Source of the DNA: Tomitella fengzijianii
Lineage (GTDB): Bacteria > Actinomycetota > Actinomycetes > Mycobacteriales > Mycobacteriaceae
Direction of reading: 5' to 3'
Length of the DNA stretch: 64,000 bases
Assembly (NCBI RefSeq): GCF_007559025.1
Contig: NZ_CP041765.1
Coordinates: 3,717,501-3,781,500 of the forward strand
Shown: positions 56,119 through 64,000 of the stretch, piece by piece
Layout: each line of letters opens with the position of its first letter
Position numbering within the stretch: the stretch's first letter is position 1
Position numbers and translations under genes: made by a program
Notes under the pieces: model-generated
The model's database searches: none
Told to the model about the DNA's origin: nothing
Seen by the model: only the letters and a program-made list of their open reading frames with translations

Positions 56119-57230
56119 GCCGGCACCTCCACCTTCTCGTCCGCCGATTCCGCCGCAGCTTCCCGCGCCGCCACGAGCGACGCGTGCGTCGGCGCCTCGG
56201 GCACATGCGCGGGCCGCAGCGCGTCGAACTCCTTGCGCAGCACCGGCACCACTTCCCCGCCCAGCATGTCCAGCTGCTCGAGGACGGCCTTGAGGGGCAG
56301 CCCGGCATGGTCGACGAGGAACATCTGGCGCTGGTAGTCGCCCACGTAGTCGCGGAAGCCCAGCGTCCGGTCGATCACCTGCTGCGGGCTGCCCACGGTG
56401 AGCGGCGTCTGCTCGGAGAAGTCCTCCAGCGACGGGCCTCCGCCGTAGACGGGGGCGTTGTCGAAGTAGGGCCGGAACTCACGCATCGCGTCCTGCGAGT
56501 TCTTCGCCATGTACACCTGCCCGCCGAGGCCCACGATGGCCTGGTCGGCGGCGCCGTGCCCGTAGTGCTCGTAGCGGCGACGGTAGAGCTCCACCATCCG
56601 CTTGGTGTGCTCCGGCGGCCAGAAGATGTGGTTGTGGAAGAAGCCGTCGCCGTAGTAGGCGGCCTGCTCGGCGATCTCGGGGCTGCGGATGGAGCCGTGC
56701 CACACGAACGGCGGCACATCGTCCAGCGGCCGCGGCGTCGAGGTGAATCCCTGCAGCGGGGTGCGGAACCGGCCCTTCCAGTCCACCACGTCCTCGCGCC
56801 ACAGCCGGTGCAGCAGGTTGTAGTTCTCCACGGCCAGCGGGATGCCCTGCCGGATGTCCTGTCCGAACCACGGGTACACCATGCCCTGGTTGCCGCGACC
56901 CAGCATGAGGTCCACGCGCCCGCCGGCAAGGTGCTGCAGGGTCGCGTAGTCCTCGGCGATCTTCACCGGGTCGTTGGTGGTGATCAGCGTGGTGGAGGTA
57001 GAGAGCATGATGCGCTCGGTGCTCGCCGCGATGTAGGCGAGCGTGGTGGTGGGCGACGACGGCACGAACGGCGGGTTGTGGTGCTCGCCGGTCGCGAAGA
57101 CGTCCAGGCCCACCTCCTCCGCCTTCTTCGCGATGGCGACGGTCGCCTGGATGCGCTCGTGCTCGGTGGGGGTGCGCCCCGTGGTGGGGTCGGCGGTCAC
57201 ATCGCCGACGGTGAAGATGCCGAACTGCAC
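56115..57230 (-). CDS. FMN-dependent luciferase-like monooxygenase, CE1758 family
   Basis: 371 residues from GTG 57230, with GGGAGG 6 bases upstream. TIM-barrel bacterial-luciferase fold: GEHHNPPFVPSSPTTTLAYIAASTERI, VDLMLGRGNQGMVYPWFGQ, FVWHGSIRSPEIAEQAAYYGDGFFHNH and MFLVDHAGLPLKAVLEQLDMLGGEVVPVLR. Works with the FMN reductase encoded 4 bases overlapping downstream. Expected to oxygenate a carbonyl, sulfonate or similar small substrate. Confidence 0.9.
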   Translation of the reverse strand: MQFGIFTVGDVTADPTTGRTPTEHERIQATVAIAKKAEEVGLDVFATGEHHNPPFVPSSPTTTLAYIAASTERIMLSTSTTLITTNDPVKIAEDYATLQHLAGGRVDLMLGRGNQGMVYPWFGQDIRQGIPLAVENYNLLHRLWREDVVDWKGRFRTPLQGFTSTPRPLDDVPPFVWHGSIRSPEIAEQAAYYGDGFFHNHIFWPPEHTKRMVELYRRRYEHYGHGAADQAIVGLGGQVYMAKNSQDAMREFRPYFDNAPVYGGGPSLEDFSEQTPLTVGSPQQVIDRTLGFRDYVGDYQRQMFLVDHAGLPLKAVLEQLDMLGGEVVPVLRKEFDALRPAHVPEAPTHASLVAAREAAAESADEKVEVPA

Positions 57231-57389
57231 TGGGAACCTCCCGGATCGCCTGCTTCTGATGCCCACGGTACAGGTATTTGCGTGAGCAACTACCAACCGT
57301 AACCGTGGTCGGCGGCCGGATATTCCGGAAGTGTCCCCGCTGGGCGCGCCGACGACCGACGGCGCACTACGTAACGCCGGAGGCGGGTC

Positions 57390-58040
57390 TCAAAGAACGA
57401 TCATGCTGTAGTCGACGTCCACGGAGAGCGGGATGTCCAGCCCCGCCTCCGGGTAGGCGATCGTCACCTTCACCACGCTCGATACCGGCAGTGACGGGCT
57501 CAAGAAATAGGACGCCGACGTCTCCGTCGAACTGCTGCGAGACGAACCCCCGTAAAGCCACGCGGTCGTACGGTCTTCATCCTCAGGCGCATCGTGCAGG
57601 TGGCTTCGCTTGTTGCTGACCACGGTGCCGTCCGGAAGGATCACCCCCAAGTACACCCGGCCCACACTGCGGTTCTTGATGCGATGACTGAGATTCCACC
57701 GGTCCCCGAGCATCCCCTGCGCGGCGCCGTCGCCGCGCGCAGTCAACGTGAAAGCCAGCCCGGAATCGCACACACGGACATCGCGGAGCGCGAACTCGAC
57801 ACCACACTGCGGCCCCGGCGGGAACGCGAGCTCGTCGAGGCGGCCCAGGACTCGCTCCTCGCCGGCGGGCGGCTTCCTATGCTCGGGAACATCCCTGCGC
57901 GCACGCCTCCGTGCCATGTTCTCGGCTTGCTCGGCCTCGGTTTTCGCAATCTGCGCCACCATCCACGGCGGAAGTTCATCGGCGAATGCGAAATTGATGC
58001 GGCCTTCATAGCCTGGAGTGGACGGCATGTGACTCATCAT
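57390..58040 (-). CDS. hypothetical protein, about 216 aa
   Basis: Start uncertain: ATG 58040 or 58037 is used, upstream ATGs at 58067 and 58121 are also open, and no ribosome site stands out. An N-terminal helical part (DELPPWMVAQIAKTEAEQAENMARRRARRD) is followed by a beta-rich domain: FALRDVRVCDSGLAFTLTARGDG, GRVYLGVILPDGTVV and PVSSVVKVTIAYPEAGLDIPLSVDVDYSMIVL. No membrane or signal segment. Reads like an immunoglobulin-like sandwich; no family recognised. Divergent from a small lipoprotein gene. Confidence 0.6.
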   Translation of the reverse strand: MMSHMPSTPGYEGRINFAFADELPPWMVAQIAKTEAEQAENMARRRARRDVPEHRKPPAGEERVLGRLDELAFPPGPQCGVEFALRDVRVCDSGLAFTLTARGDGAAQGMLGDRWNLSHRIKNRSVGRVYLGVILPDGTVVSNKRSHLHDAPEDEDRTTAWLYGGSSRSSSTETSASYFLSPSLPVSSVVKVTIAYPEAGLDIPLSVDVDYSMIVL

Positions 58041-58185
58041 GTCACTGCACCGGCGGCCGTCATCCATGCACGAAACGGGCGGCGAACGTCGATATTGCCG
58101 AGCAGCGAGCACCGATCGCATCGAATAACCCCCGGGAAGCCAGCGCGGAGTTCGGGTACAAGGACACGATGGGTATAAAGACACG

Positions 58186-58608
58186 ATGACCCGTTCCGCC
58201 GCGGCGATCGCGGTTCTCGCTATCGTGTTCTTCGCCTCGGGATGCTCCCGGTCGGGGTCCGACGCTCCGCCTCCCCCGGAGTTCCTCAGATTGGCAGCGT
58301 TGCCCAGCTGTGGTGAGGCGACGTTGGAGAAACCGCCCATGCCGCTCACCGACGTATTCCCACCCGCCACGACCGATTGCCTGATCGCCTCGAGGCGATC
58401 GCACGGCGCCGGCTATGTGGTCAAAGGATCGACAACGGACGGCGATCCCATCGAACACCACTTCTTCACCGACCCCGATTCCGATTCAATCACGCTGTTC
58501 GTCGACACCACGCGCGACGAGTACAGCAAGCAGGGATGGATCCACCGCGTGTGCTCGATTCCCGAAATATCGGCAGCGGAGTTGGCCGCCTGCATGCAGG
58601 GCAGGTGA
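58186..58608 (+). CDS. hypothetical lipoprotein
   Basis: 140 residues. Signal peptide SAAAIAVLAIVFFASGC ending in a lipobox (FASGC, Cys20). The mature part has four more Cys (PSCGEA, DCLIAS, RVCSIP, ACMQG) probably in two disulfides, and strands AGYVVKGSTTDGDPIEHHFFTD and SITLFVDTTRDEY. Surface-anchored. No family recognised. The start region has two ACACGATG copies in direct repeat (58168 and 58182 areas), the second one containing the ATG. Confidence 0.7.
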   Translation: MTRSAAAIAVLAIVFFASGCSRSGSDAPPPPEFLRLAALPSCGEATLEKPPMPLTDVFPPATTDCLIASRRSHGAGYVVKGSTTDGDPIEHHFFTDPDSDSITLFVDTTRDEYSKQGWIHRVCSIPEISAAELAACMQGR

Positions 58609-58694
58609 TGGCGAAAGCCTCCCGCAGGCCGCACGGCATCGAGTCGACCCTGAATCGCTCACGCACCGACTAGTCGCCGTGGCACGATGCGAGC

Positions 58695-59945
58695 ATGACC
58701 CTGCTGGCGGCCGCCACCGCGGATGCCGCCGCGTCCGGCCCGTCGGACATCGTCTCGCTGTTCTGGGTGGCGCTCGCCGCCGTCGCCGCGCCGCTGCTGG
58801 CCCGGGCCGTCCGCGGATACGTCCCCAGCGTCGTGTTCCTGCTGGTGCTGGGGATGCTCATCGGACCGTCCGTGGCGGATCTGGCGTCGTCATCCGGGGG
58901 TCTGGAGCTGATCAACGAGCTCGGCCTGGGCATGCTGTTCCTGCTCGCCGGCTACGAGCTGGATCCGGCCCTCACACGCGGGAGGACGGGGCGGGTCGCC
59001 GGGGCCACGTGGCTGATGAGCCTGCTCATCGCGCTGGGGCTGGTCGCGCTGGTGGCCACCGACGACACGTCGGTCACCTCGATCATCGCGGTGGCCATCG
59101 CCATGTGCTCCACCACGCTGGGCACCCTGGTGCCGATCCTCAAGACCGAGCGGCAGATGGACAAGCCGCTCGGCCGGGCGGTCATGGCCCACGGGGCGAT
59201 CGGCGAGTTCGGGCCGGTGATCGCGATGGCGCTGCTGCTCACCGGCCGGCAGGCGTGGGCCGCGGTCGCGGTGCTGGCGACCTTCGCCGTCGCCGCCATC
59301 GTCCTTGCCCTCGTGCCCGAGCACCTGGCCAAACGGTTCCCGGCGATCGGGCGGATGCTCAATTCTCTGCAGGGCGGCACCGAGCAGCTGCCGGTGCGCG
59401 TCGTATTCCTGCTGTTGGTGGTGCTGATGGCCGTCGCCACCGAGTTCGATCTGGATGTGGTGCTCGGCGCGTTCGCGGCGGGCATCATCCTGCGTCGGCT
59501 GGTCGGCGCGGCGCGGCCTGACCTGGACGAGCCGCTGGAAGCGATCGGCTACGGGGTGCTCATCCCGGCGTTCTTCGTGGTCTCCGGCATGGGGATCGAC
59601 CCGGCGGCGGTCGCCGACGCTCCCGGCACCTGGCTGGTGTTCGTCCTGATCATCCTCGTCGCGCGCGGTCTGCCGGTGTGGCTCAGCGATCGGATCTTCC
59701 GCCACAGCGCCAGCGTCGACACCGCCGCCGACCGCGTGCAACTGGGGCTCTACGCGGCGGCCGGGCTGCCGATCATCGTCGCGGTCACCGAGGTCGGCAC
59801 CCGCACCGGGCTGCTGGAGGAGGACCTCGCGTCGACGATGGTGGCCGCCGGTGCCACCACAGTGCTGCTGTTCCCCCTGGCGGCGAAGATCATCGGGCGA
59901 CGGTACGCGGGCGGGACGGCGGAGCCTGTCGTGGAGCCGGACTGA
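58695..59945 (+). CDS. cation:proton antiporter, CPA2 family
   Basis: 416 residues with about 12 membrane helices. LINELGLGMLFLLAGYELDP (helices 2-3), the fourth-fifth helix region CSTTLGTLVPILKTERQMDKPLGRAVMAHGAIGEFGPVIAMALLL, VLGAFAAGIILRRL, and FFVVSGMGIDPAAV are family signatures of KefB/GerN-type Na+/H+ or K+/H+ antiporters. No C-terminal TrkA-N regulatory domain, so it is the short form. Ion specificity unknown. Confidence 0.88.
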   Translation: MTLLAAATADAAASGPSDIVSLFWVALAAVAAPLLARAVRGYVPSVVFLLVLGMLIGPSVADLASSSGGLELINELGLGMLFLLAGYELDPALTRGRTGRVAGATWLMSLLIALGLVALVATDDTSVTSIIAVAIAMCSTTLGTLVPILKTERQMDKPLGRAVMAHGAIGEFGPVIAMALLLTGRQAWAAVAVLATFAVAAIVLALVPEHLAKRFPAIGRMLNSLQGGTEQLPVRVVFLLLVVLMAVATEFDLDVVLGAFAAGIILRRLVGAARPDLDEPLEAIGYGVLIPAFFVVSGMGIDPAAVADAPGTWLVFVLIILVARGLPVWLSDRIFRHSASVDTAADRVQLGLYAAAGLPIIVAVTEVGTRTGLLEEDLASTMVAAGATTVLLFPLAAKIIGRRYAGGTAEPVVEPD

Positions 59946-59976
59946 GGAATACCAGGGGAGCGGTCCCAGCGTGTTC

Positions 59977-61179
59977 TCACGCCGACGACGGCACGTCCCG
60001 CCTGCTGCGCCCGTCATAGTGGGCCAACGGCCTGATCAGGTGGTTCGACCGACGCTGCTCGATGATGTGCGCCGCCCAGCCCGCGACGCGCGCCATCGCG
60101 AAGATCGGCGTGAACATCTCGATGTCGATGCCCAGCAGGTGGTAGGCGAGGCCCACCGGGTAGTCGACGTTGGGCTTGAGCCCGGTCGCGTCGTCCATCT
60201 GCCGCTCGAGCTCGTCGTAGACCGCGAGCAGCCGTCGCCCGTCCCGCCGCTCTGCGATCTCCCCGAGCGCGGCCCGCATCGTCGGCACCCGCGAGTCGCC
60301 GTTCTTGTACACCCGGTGCCCGAAGCCCATCACCTTGCGGTGGGCATCCAGCTCGCCGCGCAGCCATTGGCCGACGCGCTCCGGGCCGCCGATCTCCAGG
60401 AGGTTGCGCATGGACGCCTCGTTGGCGCCGCCGTGCAGCGGGCCCTTCAGCGCTCCGATCGCGCCCGTCACCGCGCTGTACAGGTCCGACTGCGTGGACG
60501 TGATCACCCGCGCGGCGAAGGCCGAGGCGTTGAAGCTGTGCTCGGCGTACAGGATCAGCGACGTCTCGAAGGCGCGCGCCGGTTCCGGGTCCGGCGCCGC
60601 ACCGTGGCACATGTGCAGGAAGTTCGCCGCCAAGCCCAGTCTTTCGTCGGGCTCCACCGGATCGAGGCCGCGCCGCCGGCGCATGTCCGCCGCCACGACG
60701 GTGGGCATGAGCGCCATGAGCTGCAGCGCCTCGTCCTGCTGGCGCCCCTCCTGCAGCGCCTCCGCGTCGCGCGAGCCGCCGGCGTCGACCATCGCCGCGT
60801 CCTCGTCCGGGTCGCGGGCGCCCAGGTATCCGACCACGGTGCGCAGCACATCCATCGGATGGCACCGTCGCGGCATCAACGCGAGCAGGGCGTCCAGCGG
60901 GCGGTCCGTGCGGCGGTGCTCGCGTTCCCGCTCGATGAACCGGTGCAGCCGCGCGGGCTCCGGCAGCTCGCCGTTCCACAGCAGGTAGGCGACCTCCTCG
61001 AAGCCGCACTCCCGGGCCAACTGCTCCACCGGGTAGCCGCGGTAGGTGAGCGACTGGGTCGCGGGGTCGATCGCCGCGATCTCCGTGGAGTCGACGACCA
61101 CGTCGGCCAGGCCCTTGTGGATGTCCGGCGCCGCCCCCCGGCCGTCGAGCGCGGCGCCGTCGGCTTGCTCCGGCATCAT
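59977..61179 (-). CDS. prpC: 2-methylcitrate synthase
   Basis: 400 residues. Citrate synthase fold with catalytic residues in LKGPLHGGANEASM (His), MGFGHRVYKNGDSRVP (His) and EMFTPIFAMARVAGWAAHIIEQ. FAARVITSTQSDLYSAVTGAIGALKGP is typical of the bifunctional methylcitrate/citrate synthases of actinobacteria. It condenses propionyl-CoA with oxaloacetate in the methylcitrate cycle. It overlaps prpB by 4 bases and is the last gene of the prpD-prpB-prpC operon. Confidence 0.93.
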   Translation of the reverse strand: MMPEQADGAALDGRGAAPDIHKGLADVVVDSTEIAAIDPATQSLTYRGYPVEQLARECGFEEVAYLLWNGELPEPARLHRFIEREREHRRTDRPLDALLALMPRRCHPMDVLRTVVGYLGARDPDEDAAMVDAGGSRDAEALQEGRQQDEALQLMALMPTVVAADMRRRRGLDPVEPDERLGLAANFLHMCHGAAPDPEPARAFETSLILYAEHSFNASAFAARVITSTQSDLYSAVTGAIGALKGPLHGGANEASMRNLLEIGGPERVGQWLRGELDAHRKVMGFGHRVYKNGDSRVPTMRAALGEIAERRDGRRLLAVYDELERQMDDATGLKPNVDYPVGLAYHLLGIDIEMFTPIFAMARVAGWAAHIIEQRRSNHLIRPLAHYDGRSRRDVPSSA

Positions 61180-62090
61180 GCGCCTCCTTCCAGCGTGAAG
61201 TTGAACAGCGAGGTGTCGAAGGCGTTGTAGCCCTCGTAGTCGAGCAGCTCGTAGAGCCGGCTGCGGTGCTGCATGCGGTCGAGCATCCCGGCCTGGGTGC
61301 CTTCGGCGGCGAGCTCGCGCAGACCCTCCTCGGCGGCGAACATGGCCAGGCGCAGCGTGGTGACCGGGTAGATGACCGCGTTGTAGCCGATGTCCTGGAG
61401 CCGGCGTGCGGGGATGAGCTCGGACTTGCCGAACTCGGTCATGTTCGCCAGCAGCGGCACGTCGACGGCCTTGCGGAAGGCCTCGAACTCGGCCTCGTCG
61501 GCCAGCGCTTCGGTGAAGATCATGTCGGCGCCCGCGTCCGCGTAGGCCTTGGCCCGGTCGATGGCGGCATCCAGCCCCTCGATGCCGCGGGCGTCGGTGC
61601 GCGCGCAGATCACGAAGTTCTCGTCGCGGCGGGCGCCGACGGCGGCGCCGAGGCGGCGGACCATGTCGGCGGCCGGCACCACGGCCTTGCCGTCGAGGTG
61701 CCCGCAGCGTTTGGGGTTGACCTGGTCCTCGAGGTGGCAGCCGGCCACCCCGGCCTCCTCGAGGTGGGTGATGGTGCGCGCCGCGTTCATCGGCTCGCCG
61801 AAGCCGGTGTCGGCGTCGACGAGCGTGGGCAGGGACGTGACGCGGGCGATCTGGCGGCTGCGGTCGGTGACCTCGCTCAGGGTGGTCAGGCCGATGTCCG
61901 GCAGGGCCAGGTCGGCGGAGACGACGGCGCCGGAGACGTAGACGCCCTCGAAGCCGACCTCCTCGATGAGCGTGGCGGTCAGCGGGTTGAAGGCGCCGGG
62001 CAGCCGCACGATGCTGCCCGACGTCAGGCCGGCGCGCAACGCCGTGCGCTTGTCGGCGGCGGGCACGTCGGAAGTGATCAATCCGGTCAT
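61176..62090 (-). CDS. prpB: 2-methylisocitrate lyase
   Basis: 304 residues. Isocitrate-lyase superfamily TIM barrel: GVYVSGAVVSADLALPDIGL, the substrate loop LVDADTGFGEP, EDQVNPKRCGHLDGK with the active Cys, and ICARTDARGIEGLD. It splits methylisocitrate into pyruvate and succinate. ATG 62090 overlaps the prpD stop (TGATG), and the stop overlaps prpC. Confidence 0.95.
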   Translation of the reverse strand: MTGLITSDVPAADKRTALRAGLTSGSIVRLPGAFNPLTATLIEEVGFEGVYVSGAVVSADLALPDIGLTTLSEVTDRSRQIARVTSLPTLVDADTGFGEPMNAARTITHLEEAGVAGCHLEDQVNPKRCGHLDGKAVVPAADMVRRLGAAVGARRDENFVICARTDARGIEGLDAAIDRAKAYADAGADMIFTEALADEAEFEAFRKAVDVPLLANMTEFGKSELIPARRLQDIGYNAVIYPVTTLRLAMFAAEEGLRELAAEGTQAGMLDRMQHRSRLYELLDYEGYNAFDTSLFNFTLEGGA

Positions 62091-63631
62091 CAGAGCAGTC
62101 CTTCCGGGATTGCGGGAACGCGGGCCTCCGCCTCGTCGGTCACCGTGAACCCCAGCCGGTGCAACTGCCCGGGCGGCAGGTCGGCGACGGTGTCCACCGC
62201 GCCCAGAAAGCGGTCCTGCTCGTCCGGGGCGACGACGCCGTCGGCGAGCGACCGGAACTTGGCCACGTACTCGGAACGGCCGAACGGGCGGGCGCCCTGC
62301 GGGTGCGCGTCCGCCACGGCCAGCTCGTCGACGATCGTCTCCCCGGAATCCAGCGTGATCTCCGCGCGCGCGCCGAACGCCTTCTCCGCCGGGTCCGGGG
62401 CGTGATACCGGCGGGTCCACTCGGGGTCCTCGGCGGTGGCGACCTTCCGCCACAGCTCGACGGTGTCGGGGCGCTGTGCCCGCTCGGGGGAGTAGGAGCG
62501 CTCGTGGTGCCACGTTCCGTCCTGCAGGGCGACGGCGAAGATGTACATCACCGAGTGGTCGAGGGTCTCGCGGCTGGCGTGCGGGTCGAACTTCTGCGGG
62601 TCGTTCGCGCCGGTGCCGATCACGGTGTGCGTGTGGTGGCTGGTGTGCAGGGTGACGGTGGCGATCCGAGACAGGTCGCCGATGCGCCCGCGCAGCCGGA
62701 AGGCCAGGTCGATGATGGCCTGCGCCTGGTATTCGGCCGAATGCTCCTTGGTGTAGCTGTCGAGGATGGCGCGCTGCGGGGCGCCGGGCGCGGGCAGCGG
62801 AATCTCGTAGACGGCGTCGGGCCCGCCGAGGAGCCGGGCGATCACCCCGTCCTCGCCCTCCCAGATCGGGGCCGGGGCGCCCTCGCCGCGCATCGCCCGG
62901 TCCACCGCCTCGATGGCGGCCTTGCCCGCGTAGGCGGGGGCGTAGGCCTTCCAGCTGGAGATCGCGCCCTTGCGGGACTGCCGGGTGGCGGTGGTGGTGT
63001 GCAGGGCCTGGCCGATCGCCTGGTAGATCACCTCGGGATCCAGGCGCAGCGCGGCGCCGATGCCGGCGGCGACCGACGGGCCGAGGTGGGCGACGTGGTC
63101 GATCTTGTGCTCGTGCAGGCACATCCCGCGCGCCAGGTCGATCTGGATCTCGTACCCGGTGGCAATACCGCGCACCAGGTCCGCGCCGGATGCCCCTGCG
63201 TGCTGGCAGGCGGCGAGGATCGGCGGGATGTTGTCGCCGGGATGCGAGTACTCGGCCGCCAGGAACGTGTCGTGGAAATCGAGCTCGCGCACCGCGACAC
63301 CGTTCGCCCACGCCGCCCACTCGGGCGCGAACCGGCCGTGCACCCCCCACACCGAGCCGCCGGGGGAGTAGGGGCGCACCCGCGCCTGCGCCCGCGCCGC
63401 CGCGACCGGCCGCCGCGCGAACGACGCGGCAGCCACAGCGGCGTCGTCGATGATCCGGTTGACCACCATCTCGCGCACGTCCTCGTCGACCTCGACGGGA
63501 TCGGCCGCGACCTGCGCGATCTTCCACGCCAGGTGCTCGTCGCGAGGGAAGTCCTCGGCGGATCTGTGGGTGCGGACGGTGTGGACGGAATGCAATCGCA
63601 GCGACGATGCCGGCATCTGCTCTCCAGCCAT
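62090..63631 (-). CDS. prpD: 2-methylcitrate dehydratase
   Basis: 513 residues from ATG 63631, which has AGGAGG 4 bases upstream. MmgE/PrpD fold: [84 protein letters not shown], and [23 protein letters not shown]. It dehydrates methylcitrate to methylaconitate, first gene of the operon. No prpR regulator is adjacent on either side. Confidence 0.95.
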   Translation of the reverse strand: MAGEQMPASSLRLHSVHTVRTHRSAEDFPRDEHLAWKIAQVAADPVEVDEDVREMVVNRIIDDAAVAAASFARRPVAAARAQARVRPYSPGGSVWGVHGRFAPEWAAWANGVAVRELDFHDTFLAAEYSHPGDNIPPILAACQHAGASGADLVRGIATGYEIQIDLARGMCLHEHKIDHVAHLGPSVAAGIGAALRLDPEVIYQAIGQALHTTTATRQSRKGAISSWKAYAPAYAGKAAIEAVDRAMRGEGAPAPIWEGEDGVIARLLGGPDAVYEIPLPAPGAPQRAILDSYTKEHSAEYQAQAIIDLAFRLRGRIGDLSRIATVTLHTSHHTHTVIGTGANDPQKFDPHASRETLDHSVMYIFAVALQDGTWHHERSYSPERAQRPDTVELWRKVATAEDPEWTRRYHAPDPAEKAFGARAEITLDSGETIVDELAVADAHPQGARPFGRSEYVAKFRSLADGVVAPDEQDRFLGAVDTVADLPPGQLHRLGFTVTDEAEARVPAIPEGLL

Positions 63632-63681
63632 GGGGCCTCCTGCACCTGATTCGGCGGTCGCGGGGCGGGCCGCCGCCAACA

Positions 63682-63708
63682 CTTCCGGGGTGGGGCTTCC
63701 GGGGTGGG
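63682..63708. repeat. 13-bp direct repeat upstream of prpD
   Basis: CTTCCGGGGTGGG at 63682-63694 and again at 63696-63708, followed by CCACCCC which gives a short inverted repeat with the second copy. In the prpD/AEC divergent spacer; possible regulator-binding sequence. Confidence 0.45.
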
Positions 63709-63805
63709 CCACCCCTACTTCGGACGTTACTCGCGCAGTGCCGCGGGGCCGCCGGATCTAAACTTGCGGAGATCCCCTGCAGCCGCGCTCCCGGAGGTGC
63801 CCCGC

Positions 63806-64000
63806 GTGTCCGGTGTGCTGTCGGGGTTCGTGGTGATCTTCGTGGTGATCGCCGTCGGCTACCTGCTGGGCCGGCGCGGAACGCTGGGGGACCAGGGCCG
63901 GATCGTGCTCACCCGCCTGGTGTTCTACGTGGCCACCCCGGCGCTGCTCATCGACGTCGTGGCGCACGCCGACCTCCAGACGCTGTTCTCCTCGGGTCTC
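63806..64000 (+). CDS. AEC-family permease, N-terminal part
   Basis: Partial gene running off the window; 65 codons visible. GTG 63806 has GGAGG 8 bases upstream. Reads MSGVLSGFVVIFVVIAVGYL, LGRRGTLGDQGRIVLTRLV, FYVATPALLIDVVAHADLQ, the standard first two helices of auxin-efflux-carrier (AEC) family transporters: GY-LGR----- then L-R--FYVATPALL. Divergent from prpD; transport of a carboxylate such as a propionate-related acid is conceivable but unproven. Confidence 0.8.
   Translation, partial: MSGVLSGFVVIFVVIAVGYLLGRRGTLGDQGRIVLTRLVFYVATPALLIDVVAHADLQTLFSSGL

Overview
The window is a high-GC actinobacterial chromosome segment. Nearly every gene shows strong G/C bias at third codon positions. 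Several features point to a mycolic-acid-forming lineage (Mycobacteriales: Gordonia, Tsukamurella, Dietzia or Tomitella-like): a prpDBC methylcitrate operon, a paired CE1758/CE1759-type luciferase-like monooxygenase and FMN reductase, many TetR/MarR-controlled exporters, and an acyl-CoA oxidation cluster. The genus cannot be fixed from the sequence alone. No rRNA, tRNA, CRISPR or prophage was seen.

Layout. 1-8.8 kb: the end of a type II NADH dehydrogenase, a MarR/FUSC divergent pair, an MHS-family transporter behind a CRP/GlxR-like site, a DHA2 exporter with its MarR regulator, a sulfurtransferase, and an exported-protein/DUF305-lipoprotein pair. 8.8-20 kb: a DUF4185 protein, an ABC-2 exporter operon with its TetR, hypothetical and exported proteins, another MFS exporter, an acetyltransferase, a RelE-like toxin-antitoxin pair and an orphan ribbon-helix-helix protein, with decayed fragments of an IS5-type transposase and a pentapeptide-repeat gene. 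20-32.7 kb: GNAT, fructosamine-kinase-like protein, an FAD amino-acid monooxygenase overlapping a nitrilase-superfamily amidase (DavB/DavA-like order), DoxX, an MntA/HepT pair, a UvrA-like ABC protein, agmatinase, an alpha/beta hydrolase and a large old-yellow-enzyme/2,4-dienoyl-CoA-reductase-like protein.

32.7-35.4 kb is the most unusual part: a visibly AT-richer island next to an IS30-family element. On the minus strand, one exported Cys-containing protein is followed by five very short genes (40, 43, 63, 38 and 30 codons), most with a good Shine-Dalgarno, ending at a perfect hairpin. All five peptides are acidic, hydrophobic, Cys-free and lack signal peptides. They resemble in kind the PorA/PorH-type small channel peptides of mycolata outer membranes, and this is my main candidate for an undescribed system.

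35.7-42.8 kb: a CurA-type oxidoreductase, a BrnT/BrnA-like toxin-antitoxin pair, a type B carboxylesterase, a CopB-type copper ATPase behind a CsoR-like operator, and a DUF559-type nuclease-fold protein. 42.9-52.4 kb: an acyl-CoA degradation cluster (FadB-like fusion, two acyl-CoA dehydrogenases, three SDRs, two TetR regulators). 52.4-59.9 kb: amidohydrolase, HAD, YbjQ-like and YjbR-like proteins, the monooxygenase/FMN-reductase duo, two small secreted or hypothetical proteins and a CPA2 antiporter. 60-64 kb: prpC, prpB and prpD (translationally coupled) and, divergently, the start of an AEC-family permease.

A family of 60-70 bp palindromic intergenic elements with ends close to GCCGAGCAAGC/GCTTGCTCGGC occurs at least six times (9.97, 12.27, 15.52, 39.35, 41.74 and 42.82 kb).
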